Source of the DNA: an uncultured Lachnospiraceae bacterium
GTDB lineage: Bacteria; Bacillota; Clostridia; Lachnospirales; Lachnospiraceae
Reading direction: 5' to 3'
DNA: 5,220 nt
Assembly: GCA_902783735.1 (NCBI GenBank)
Contig: CACZSE010000054.1
Coordinates: forward strand, 1-5,220
Shown: positions 1 to 5,220 of the stretch, one piece after another
Layout of the letters: each line of letters begins with the position of its first letter
Position numbering within the stretch: position 1 is the first letter of the stretch
Translations under genes and position numbers: made by a program
The notes under the pieces: generated by a model
Told to the model about the DNA's origin: nothing
Database searches by the model: none
What the model saw: the letters and a program-made list of their open reading frames with translations, nothing else

Positions 1-376
1 CATACTTTTCTTCTTCACTCTTTTTGAGACTGGCAATGGGGATGAAGGGTTCATCAGCATCAGCGCTGTCTTCTTCTGTCCTGTACGCCCAGCTGACGTC
101 CGGCTTTTCTTCTTCGGGCATCTTGTCCATGTCGGCTTCATGTTTTTCATCGGCGGAAAGCAAGAGTTCCTCCGGTATATAATTCAATCCGCTGGTAAGG
201 CCGTCTAAAAGCACCTTTTGTTCGTCTGTTTTGTTGTCTTCGTTAAAGCCTCTGGCAAAGTCGTACTTTTTACCCGTCTCAGCATCCACTTCCAGATTGT
301 CAAGTTCCCTTTTTACATCCAGCTGGGACCAGTTCTGAGTGGAATCAAGATCAATAAACTCTCTGTCGTCATTCAT
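1..376 (-). CDS. Acidic protein of unknown function, N-terminal 125 residues only (3' end beyond window)
   Basis: An open frame runs from ATG (376-374) to the left edge with no stop, giving 125 codons plus one base. The product begins MNDDREFIDLDSTQNWSQLD and is strongly hydrophilic and acidic. It has E/D-rich stretches near residues 79-90 (DEKHEADMDKMPEEE) and 101-109 (EEDSADADE), and a lysine/glutamate run at the edge (SLKKSEEEKY). No signal peptide, membrane segment or cysteine is seen in this part, so the visible portion is probably cytoplasmic, or a cytoplasmic arm of a protein whose membrane segments lie further on. The ATG is favoured because a GGAG site lies 10 nt upstream and a good promoter lies upstream of that. 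The large surface-protein gene precedes it, but a terminator separates them, so it probably has its own transcript. I do not recognise the family and assign no function. The missing C-terminal part may carry the informative domain. Confidence 0.8.
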   Translation of the reverse strand, partial: MNDDREFIDLDSTQNWSQLDVKRELDNLEVDAETGKKYDFARGFNEDNKTDEQKVLLDGLTSGLNYIPEELLLSADEKHEADMDKMPEEEKPDVSWAYRTEEDSADADEPFIPIASLKKSEEEKY

Positions 377-386
377 AAAAAATACA

Positions 387-390
387 CTCC
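387..390 (-). promoter_or_regulatory. Ribosome binding site GGAG for the acidic-protein gene
   Basis: The minus strand reads GGAG followed by 10 nt (TGTATTTTTT) and then ATG. It is a core Shine-Dalgarno match with slightly long spacing, and it supports the start at 376. The left arm of the 13-bp inverted repeat ends only 5 nt upstream of it. Confidence 0.7.
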
Positions 391-395
391 ATATA

Positions 396-408
396 ATCAA
401 TATCTTGT
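396..408. repeat. Left arm of 13-bp perfect inverted repeat flanking the promoter
   Basis: The plus strand reads ATCAATATCTTGT, the exact reverse complement of 495-507 (ACAAGATATTGAT). Extending outward gives 15 of 16 matching positions (393-408 against 495-510). The arms are separated by 86 bp. This arm lies in the 5' leader of the downstream gene, just before its ribosome binding site. The arm is not itself palindromic, so it is not a simple dyad operator. Confidence 0.75.
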
Positions 409-419
409 GTCTAAATTTT

Positions 420-463
420 GACTATGCATCTAATGCTAGTAAAAGGCCTAATGACCCATAGTC
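420..463 (-). promoter_or_regulatory. Possible structured 5' leader (three-helix fold) at the predicted transcript start
   Basis: The predicted start at G463 coincides with the first base of a possible closing helix, GACTAT (463-458) pairing with ATAGTC (425-420). Inside it are two short hairpins: GGUC-AUUA-GGCC (456-445, one G-U pair) and GCAU-UAG-AUGC (436-426). They are joined by the unpaired stretch UUUUACUA. Together they would form a small three-way junction of 44 nt at the extreme 5' end. It matches no riboswitch class or tRNA that I recognise. All helices are short and AU-containing, so chance pairing is a real possibility. Confidence 0.3.
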
Positions 464-469
464 TTATAA

Positions 470-498
470 ATTATATCATTATTATCAGATATATACAA
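470..498 (-). promoter_or_regulatory. Sigma-A type extended -10 promoter for the acidic-protein gene
   Basis: On the minus strand there is a consensus -10 box TATAAT (475-470) preceded by TGA, giving the extended form TGnTATAAT. A weaker -35 box TTGTAT (498-493) lies exactly 17 bp upstream. The expected start of transcription is near G463, giving a leader of about 87 nt before the ATG at 376. The -35 overlaps the right arm of the 13-bp inverted repeat by four bases. The promoter lies downstream of the terminator of the preceding gene, which suits a separate transcription unit. Confidence 0.75.
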
Positions 499-507
499 GA
501 TATTGAT
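495..507. repeat. Right arm of 13-bp perfect inverted repeat, overlapping the -35 box
   Basis: The plus strand reads ACAAGATATTGAT, the exact reverse complement of 396-408. The end facing the promoter supplies TTGT of the -35 box on the minus strand. Because this arm is upstream of the predicted transcript start and the other arm is downstream of it, the two cannot pair in the transcript from this promoter. The repeat therefore more likely matters in DNA, or only in read-through RNA from the preceding gene. Confidence 0.75.
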
Positions 508-528
508 AATTTCAGTCTCACTGCCACT

Positions 529-562
529 AAATGAAAAGCGGGGGACCCAAAAGGATCCCCCG
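529..562 (-). terminator. Rho-independent terminator of the large surface-protein gene
   Basis: Beginning 18 nt after the stop codon, the minus-strand RNA can form a 10-bp stem: CGGGGGAUCC, loop UUUU, then GGGUCCCCCG. It is followed by CUUUUCAUUU as the U-rich tail. One internal pair is U-G on this strand but would be an A-C mismatch in plus-strand RNA. The only long U run also follows it on the minus side. Both points orient it as the terminator of the large gene. Confidence 0.85.
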
Positions 563-580
563 AGAACAGGCTGTATGACC

Positions 581-3500
581 TTATTTAAATTTAACTGAAT
601 CTATCTTAAATGTGATAGCTTTTACAAAACAATACTCTCCTGTACCTTTAACAAGAACCGTAGCGGTTCCTTTATTTACATTGTTAAAGTACGTTACCAC
701 TCTGTATCCGTTATCTCCTTCTATCAGAACTTCGTTCTTGCCCATCTTAAGTTCGGGGAAAGGCTTAAGTTCAACCGGCGCTCCGGTATATTCCTTAGCA
801 GCTATCTTTGGATTCTTAGCCGAAGCTATGCTCTTAACCTTTGAGACCAGACGATAATCAGCATAAGTTGTGCTTCCGGCATAATTGCCCATACCGGTTA
901 TGGTTGCCCGAATTGTATCTCCGTTGGATGCTTTTGTCTTTTTACCAAGGGCCACGCCCGAATTCAAAATGGTATATGAAACCTTATAGTCTTTGTTTGC
1001 GGAAAGCTTCTTTCCGTCAATATCATATACTACCGGAGCACTGACAAATGCACTTCCGCTCTTCTTTGCGTTATATACCTTATCTGAAGCAAAGGCAAAC
1101 AGTTCGGAAACATTGCCCTTTACTACCTTGAACTCATAACCGGTCAGGCTGCTTCCCGCAAAGCATCCTATGCCCTTAACAGTCATGGTGGCCGTCTTAC
1201 CGACTGCAGTATTATTCTTAAAGCTTATGTTGTAATCGATACCTTCCTTTAAAAGCCATACTTTTCCGCTAGCACCGGTCCACTCTATAACAGGCGAAAC
1301 CTTTGCACCGCCTTTTGCGTACTGTGCCTCACCGGCGAAGCTGACTCTGGTGTTTTCCTTTGTCAGTTTTGCAGGCGTGATCTTGAACGTCTTTTTAACC
1401 GTTCCGCTGTAACCGTTGCCGTATGTGTCGGTCTTTCCGGTAATGAATACATTTACGGTACCGACATTTTGGTTATTCTCATAACGAACGGAATAATCCT
1501 GTCCTGCCTTCAGTTCTTTTCCGTCGGCACTGCTGACGACCAGATCATCCTTTGACAATGTTACGGGTTCGCCGCAGAAAGGCATGGATTTGGGCAGATT
1601 GATCTTCATCTTGCCGATAGCAACCGTTGCTGACTGTGTAACCGGGATCTTACGGACGCCTGTGTAATTTCCCTGTCCTTTTATGATGAGACTGTCGGCT
1701 TCCTCTTCGTATGTATAATCCTTGTTTGCCTTTAATGCTTTGCCGCAGACTTTTACTTCCGTAATGAGCTTCCCTTTGTTATTCTTATATGCAACTGCGG
1801 ATACAATATCATTTGAAACGCCAAGATCGCATTGAACGATCGAGAATGTCTCAATATGCTTCTGAGAATATCTTCCTTTTCCGGTTATTATGATCTGAGC
1901 CGTATCGGTTCCGATCTTGGTGTTGTTCTTATAGCTTATCGTATAATCGGTACCTGCACGTAACAGATCGACTCCATAGTATACTCTTACATCCGGCTTA
2001 ACGGCTGTACCCGTAAATGTGTATCCGTCCTTATCGAGTCCGACGATCCACAAACCTTCTTTTACTTTATCCGCTTCAGCATTATTTGCAGCATCCACAG
2101 GAGCCTGTTTTACGGTTATCTGACATATGCTGTATACCGTAAATTCATCGCTCTTAAGGATCGCTTTCAACTGTGCACTGCCGGGTGAGACAGCCGTAAT
2201 ATTTACCTTGTCAGCGGATCCCGAGATGCTTATAACATCTTTGTCCTTTGTTACAGGATCCTGCGATCCGACAACAAACTCTATGGATTTATATTCAGCC
2301 CCTTCGGGTACGGGAGCAGCCAAAAGATCTGTCTTCTCTCCTACCGAAAGTGTTATGGCCTTTGAACTTAGACTGACTCCCGTTGTTCTTTGCTTTACCG
2401 TGATCTTACAGGTGGCAGTTTTGCTCTTATCCTTTGTTGTAACCGTGATCAACGCTTCACCCTTAGACATTCCGGTTACTTTTCCGTCGCCATCCACGGC
2501 AGCGATCCGATTATCACTGCTTGACCATACAAATTTTGCATTTGTCGCATCTGCAGGAGTATATTTTAAACCAAGCTTCTTACTCTCGCCCACATAAACA
2601 GTCGTATCTATGCTGTCAATATTGAGGGTCTTTACAGGCACGATCTTTTCTTTAACAACTCTTACCTTACAAACAGCCTTTTCAATTCCTTCCTTAGTAG
2701 AGATAGTTATATCTGCCGAACCTGTGTTATTGGCTGTTACCTTACCATCCTTGACGGTTGCAACATATTCATTGCTGCTCTTCCATACAAGGGCAGGTAC
2801 AGGACTTCCTTCGGGAATGGTTTTTACGGTATATGTAAGCTTATAAGTCTCTTTTAAAGCCAGTTCAAGCTCCGTCTCATTCAGTGTTACAACTGAGACA
2901 GCATCGACAAGGACACGATTACTTCCCTTCCAGTCGTAATCCTTTGCCGCCTGACAATTTCCTTCCAAACGAGTTTCAAAAACTTTTCCGTACGCCGATA
3001 CCATAAATGCTCTGTCACCTACGGTCTTTACAGATCCGGCGATCTTAATACGTGAAAGTTTTTCACAATCATACGCGAAATTGTAAGGAATATCCGTTAT
3101 TCTGTCCGAAACCTCAAGCTCGCTGAGATTTGGGCAGGATGCCAGCATATCATGTCCCAGATTCATGCTTTCCACATATCCGTTGTCCGGTCCGAAAGAA
3201 ACCGAGCCAAGGTTTGAGCACTCTCTGAATGCATTTGCACCTATGCCTGTTACATTTGAAGGTATGAAAAGATCTCCTGGCTTACCATCTTCATCCATGG
3301 ATGTTGTGGCAAAAGCATAATCACCTATGCTGAGAGTCTGTCCTTTAGGAAGCTTTACAACCGGCAATGCCTTGCACAGGTCAAACGCGCCGTTACTTAT
3401 TTCAACAAGCGCTGTATTTGAAAGGTCAGATGAAATCAGCGATGTACAGTTTTTAAATGCCTCCGATCCTATTACCTGAATATTTTCCGGATAAGAAACC

Positions 3501-5220
3501 GTTGTAAGCATACTGCAGTTTCTCGCAAATCCCTCACCCAATTCCTGTGTCCTGTTTGAAAGAACGATCTCAGAAAGAACCGGGCAATCAGCAAAGGTAT
3601 TTGCACTGCCGAAATATGTAGCAAAGTCAATTTTTGACGGATTGCCGACACCCTTATAATCTTCAAAGACAACCTTCCCAAGGTTAGCACATTCAGAAAA
3701 CGCTCTGCAGGCTATCCTGTCTACGCTGGCCGGTATCACGATCTGTGAAGGGCCGTCAGGTGAACCCATCAGAGTCTTGTAAAAGGCTTCTCTTTCAATA
3801 TTGATCAAAGTATCCTTAGGAAACTTAACAGCATCTAACGAAGAACACATAGCAAATGCAGAAGTACCGATACTTGTCAGTCCTGTCGCAGAAAAATCGG
3901 CACTCTTAAGGCTAATGCAATCCTGAAAGGCACAGTCACCTATAGTCTTTAAATCTGCCGGATACACTACATTCTTCAGTGCCTTACAGCCATTTGCGAA
4001 TCCCGCAGGAATATTGTATATCCTGTTTGAAAGTACTAAGGTCTCAAGTTTTTCACAGTCCGTAAATGCTCTGGAGTAGCCAAACCATATATCTAACTGC
4101 AGCTCAGGAACTTCACCGTCTCCGGTATAATCTTCAAATTTAACGGAACGAAGATATTTACATTTTGTAAATGCATCATGACCGATGTAATCTACACTTG
4201 CAGGGATCACAATATCTCCCAACGCCGTTATTGTTCCCATTAGAGAATTGGCAAACGATTCGACCCCGATAGTCTTAAGGGTAGCAGGAAACTGTGGAGC
4301 TTCCAGGCTGCTGCAGTCTTTAAAAGCATAATCTCCGACACTTTCAAGCATTGTCTTTGAAAAGTCCGAAGAAACCAGGGATGTACAACCTGCAAAAGCA
4401 CTTTCGCCTATTATCTTAAGTTTTGCAGGCCACTTAACATTAACCAGTGCAGTACAGTTTTGTGCAAAATCATTGGGGATATTCTGTACCCGGTCTGACA
4501 ATTCTATCTCTTTTAAATTTTTACACCCTGCAAAGGTTTCGGAATGATCCCAATTATGTCTGAATACGATCGCTTCGGCAGAAGGATCATTTGGATTCTC
4601 AAATACTACCTTTCCAAGATATGTGCATTCTTTAAATGCCTCAAGTCCGATATATTCTACCGATGCCGGGATCGTCAGTGTACCGAATACATTTTTATTA
4701 CCCAGCGCAGTCTTATAAAATGCATTATCTCCAATGCTCTTCAATGTATTGGGGAAAGCAACAGATTCGATCTCACTGTGTTCGGCAAATACACGTTCCT
4801 TTATCTGTGTGACCGTAATGCCGTTTACCTTTGAAGGTATAACAATATCCTTGATGTCTGTTCCCGAATAAGCCGTGATCGTTCCTGATGCATCAACCGT
4901 AAGGTATGCTGAAATGTCCGTTCCTGCCTCAAGATCGGGTTCAGAGATCACTGTTTCATCCTCTGACTTGTCATCGACGATCTCATTGTCCGATACAGTA
5001 TTATCAGATACCGTTTCCTCGGTAACAGATGTAACTTCTTCATTATCCGCATCATCTTCAACCGTTACCGCATCACCCTGAGCATCATCGTCTGAAACGA
5101 TAACCTCAGCATTGTTTGTGTCGACCGCCTCTTCCGATATCGCCGCTTCTGTCTGAGCCGCCAGCAGATAAGTGCTGTTGTCACAAAAAACAAGCGACGC
5201 TACAATAAGCGTCGACAACA
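581..5220 (-). CDS. Large exported BspA-like leucine-rich repeat protein with Ig-like (Big_2) domains, 5' end beyond window
   Basis: A continuous frame of at least 1545 codons ends at TAA (583-581). Numbering starts at the first whole codon, 5218, which is TTG. It lies inside a signal peptide (hydrophobic STLIVASLVF, then STYLLAA, with cleavage likely near AAQTEA at 20-25). No basic N-terminus is visible, so the true start is upstream of the window. Domains in order: acidic linker (26-101); BspA/LRR_5-type leucine-rich repeats (about 125-765) with recurring 'IP.SV..IG..AF..C..L..V.F' motifs; three Big_2-like Ig domains (about 772-1038) with 'W.SS....A.V...GKVT' signatures; six C-terminal modules (about 1056-1545) with 'G.DY..SY.NN...G' signatures. 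There is no LPXTG motif, S-layer homology domain or C-terminal membrane segment. Known relatives with such repeats are surface-exposed or secreted and some act as adhesins; a binding role here is inference. A terminator follows the stop codon directly. The promoter is outside the window. Confidence 0.95.
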   Translation of the reverse strand, partial: LSTLIVASLVFCDNSTYLLAAQTEAAISEEAVDTNNAEVIVSDDDAQGDAVTVEDDADNEEVTSVTEETVSDNTVSDNEIVDDKSEDETVISEPDLEAGTDISAYLTVDASGTITAYSGTDIKDIVIPSKVNGITVTQIKERVFAEHSEIESVAFPNTLKSIGDNAFYKTALGNKNVFGTLTIPASVEYIGLEAFKECTYLGKVVFENPNDPSAEAIVFRHNWDHSETFAGCKNLKEIELSDRVQNIPNDFAQNCTALVNVKWPAKLKIIGESAFAGCTSLVSSDFSKTMLESVGDYAFKDCSSLEAPQFPATLKTIGVESFANSLMGTITALGDIVIPASVDYIGHDAFTKCKYLRSVKFEDYTGDGEVPELQLDIWFGYSRAFTDCEKLETLVLSNRIYNIPAGFANGCKALKNVVYPADLKTIGDCAFQDCISLKSADFSATGLTSIGTSAFAMCSSLDAVKFPKDTLINIEREAFYKTLMGSPDGPSQIVIPASVDRIACRAFSECANLGKVVFEDYKGVGNPSKIDFATYFGSANTFADCPVLSEIVLSNRTQELGEGFARNCSMLTTVSYPENIQVIGSEAFKNCTSLISSDLSNTALVEISNGAFDLCKALPVVKLPKGQTLSIGDYAFATTSMDEDGKPGDLFIPSNVTGIGANAFRECSNLGSVSFGPDNGYVESMNLGHDMLASCPNLSELEVSDRITDIPYNFAYDCEKLSRIKIAGSVKTVGDRAFMVSAYGKVFETRLEGNCQAAKDYDWKGSNRVLVDAVSVVTLNETELELALKETYKLTYTVKTIPEGSPVPALVWKSSNEYVATVKDGKVTANNTGSADITISTKEGIEKAVCKVRVVKEKIVPVKTLNIDSIDTTVYVGESKKLGLKYTPADATNAKFVWSSSDNRIAAVDGDGKVTGMSKGEALITVTTKDKSKTATCKITVKQRTTGVSLSSKAITLSVGEKTDLLAAPVPEGAEYKSIEFVVGSQDPVTKDKDVISISGSADKVNITAVSPGSAQLKAILKSDEFTVYSICQITVKQAPVDAANNAEADKVKEGLWIVGLDKDGYTFTGTAVKPDVRVYYGVDLLRAGTDYTISYKNNTKIGTDTAQIIITGKGRYSQKHIETFSIVQCDLGVSNDIVSAVAYKNNKGKLITEVKVCGKALKANKDYTYEEEADSLIIKGQGNYTGVRKIPVTQSATVAIGKMKINLPKSMPFCGEPVTLSKDDLVVSSADGKELKAGQDYSVRYENNQNVGTVNVFITGKTDTYGNGYSGTVKKTFKITPAKLTKENTRVSFAGEAQYAKGGAKVSPVIEWTGASGKVWLLKEGIDYNISFKNNTAVGKTATMTVKGIGCFAGSSLTGYEFKVVKGNVSELFAFASDKVYNAKKSGSAFVSAPVVYDIDGKKLSANKDYKVSYTILNSGVALGKKTKASNGDTIRATITGMGNYAGSTTYADYRLVSKVKSIASAKNPKIAAKEYTGAPVELKPFPELKMGKNEVLIEGDNGYRVVTYFNNVNKGTATVLVKGTGEYCFVKAITFKIDSVKFK
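584..2053 (-). repeat. Six C-terminal 'G.DY..SY.NN' beta-type modules of the large protein
   Basis: Residues 1056-1545 divide into six modules of roughly 65-90 residues, starting near 1056, 1129, 1198, 1284, 1368 and 1462. The best conserved pattern is 'L.AG.DY.ISYKNN...GT....ITGKG.Y.G', for example AGTDYTISYKNNTKIGT at 1088-1104 and EGIDYNISFKNNTAVGK at 1325-1341. The second module is short and lacks the YKNN segment (KANKDYTYEEEADSLIIKG). The fifth carries an insertion (ILNSGVALGKKTKASNGDT), and the sixth is diverged (YRVVTYFNNVNKGTA). Similar modules are common in secreted Clostridia proteins and are probably Ig-like beta sandwiches. With no other anchor visible, they could mediate wall association, but that is a guess. 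The protein ends 4-5 residues after the last module. Confidence 0.75.
2105..2905 (-). repeat. Three tandem Big_2-like bacterial Ig domains in the large protein
   Basis: Residues of about 772-855, 861-943 and 944-1038 are tandem Ig-like domains. The first two show the family signature clearly: LVWKSSNEYVATVKDGKVTA (810-829) and FVWSSSDNRIAAVDGDGKVT (896-915), then a 'G.A.ITV.TK' strand. The third is diverged: the W.SS core is replaced by IEFVVGSQDPVT, and it is longer. Each has a single cysteine in its last strand (residues 850, 937 and 1032; AVCKVRV, ATCKITV, SICQITV). Such domains usually act as spacers or binding modules on bacterial surface proteins. Confidence 0.85.
2924..4846 (-). repeat. 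BspA-like leucine-rich repeat array built from a 155-157-residue super-repeat
   Basis: Individual repeats of about 22-24 residues follow the LRR_5 pattern (for example IPASVDYIGHDAFTKCKYL at 338-356). Above this there is a longer period. Three full units run at residues 181-335, 336-492 and 493-649 (nucleotides 4678-4214, 4213-3743 and 3742-3272). They are preceded by the tail of a unit (125-180) and followed by a partial, diverging unit (650-765). Each unit starts with an 'IP.SV..I' repeat, has a variable insert after the strand VxFE (such as FEDYTGDGEVPELQLDIWFG), continues with 'LS.R...I...FA..C..L', and closes with a 'Y.T.MG' or similar stretch. The array is expected to fold as a curved solenoid with cysteines regularly placed in the 'AF..C..L' turn. 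Confidence 0.9.
4916..5143 (-). other. Acidic low-complexity linker after the signal peptide of the large protein
   Basis: Residues 26-101 are dominated by D, E, T, V and S, with a short internal repeat (TVSDNTVSDNEIVDD at 69-83) and almost no basic residues. Two lysine-free acidic stretches cover most of it; the only lysine is at 84. It separates the export signal from the folded leucine-rich repeats. Linkers like this are common in secreted Lachnospiraceae proteins and are probably disordered. No function can be assigned from sequence. Confidence 0.75.

Noticed and set aside
218..421. Plus-strand open frame of 67 codons
   Set aside because: It lies antisense to the acidic-protein gene and its promoter region, has no ribosome binding site, and its hydrophobic residues are the complement of acidic codons on the other strand.
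396..507. Insertion-sequence ends or a miniature transposon bounded by the 13-bp inverted repeat
   Set aside because: The 112-bp span shows no flanking target duplication that I can see and contains a working-looking promoter and leader; an internal regulatory or invertible segment fits better.
2127..2597. Plus-strand open frame of 156 codons, and shorter ones at 612-857, 841-1044 and 2610-2846
   Set aside because: All lie antisense to the Ig-like and C-terminal modules of the large gene, whose repeat periodicity and domain signatures leave no doubt about the coding strand. Compositions look like reverse-frame shadows.
3472..3690. Minus-strand open frame of 72 codons in another frame
   Set aside because: Entirely inside the large gene in a different frame; no support beyond the lack of stops.
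4544..4834. Plus-strand open frame of 96 codons
   Set aside because: Antisense to conserved leucine-rich repeats, with no homology features of its own.
2924..4846. CRISPR-like regular repeats in the large gene
   Set aside because: The periodicity is at the protein level in a coding leucine-rich repeat array; there are no identical short DNA repeats with unique spacers.
4875..5081. Plus-strand serine/threonine-rich open frame (68 codons) resembling a low-complexity surface protein
   Set aside because: It is the antisense reading of the acidic linker: GAT/GAA/GTT-type codons read backwards as Ser/Thr/Val. No start signals.
5177..5188. Possible lipoprotein lipobox (LVFC, Cys12) in the signal region
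   Set aside because: Phe at -1 does not fit a lipobox, and the hydrophobic stretch continues beyond the cysteine to a better signal peptidase I site near AAQTEA.

Overview
The window looks like chromosomal DNA from a low-to-mid GC Gram-positive anaerobe, most likely a gut or rumen Lachnospiraceae (Butyrivibrio-like) or a close Clostridia relative. The reasons are the architecture of the large secreted protein (BspA-type leucine-rich repeats, then bacterial Ig-like domains, then 'G.DY..SY.NN' modules), an acidic linker after the signal peptide, and an AT-rich sigma-A type promoter with a GGAG ribosome binding site. This placement is an inference from protein style; no taxonomic marker is present.

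Layout, all on the minus strand and read from high to low coordinates. (1) Positions 5220-581 hold almost all of one very large gene, at least 1545 codons, for an exported surface or secreted protein. Its 5' end lies beyond the right edge: the window opens inside the signal peptide. (2) Positions 562-529 form a rho-independent terminator just after its stop codon. (3) Positions 528-377 are a short AT-rich intergenic region with an extended -10 promoter (498-470), a potentially folded 5' leader (463-420) and a GGAG site (390-387). A perfect 13-bp inverted repeat (396-408 and 495-507) brackets the promoter core and leader. (4) Positions 376-1 are the first 125 codons of an acidic protein I do not recognise, cut off by the left edge.

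The two genes run in the same direction, but a terminator and a new promoter separate them, so they are probably independent transcription units. Nothing in the sequence shows that they work together. The large protein is plausibly an adhesin or surface-exposed binding protein.

The most interesting signal is the inverted repeat. The right arm supplies four bases of the -35 element and the left arm lies just upstream of the ribosome binding site. Inverting the 86-bp segment between the arms would rebuild the same promoter pointing the other way, so this is a candidate phase-variable switch. A pair of regulator sites or chance is also possible. No plus-strand gene, RNA gene, CRISPR array or mobile element was found.
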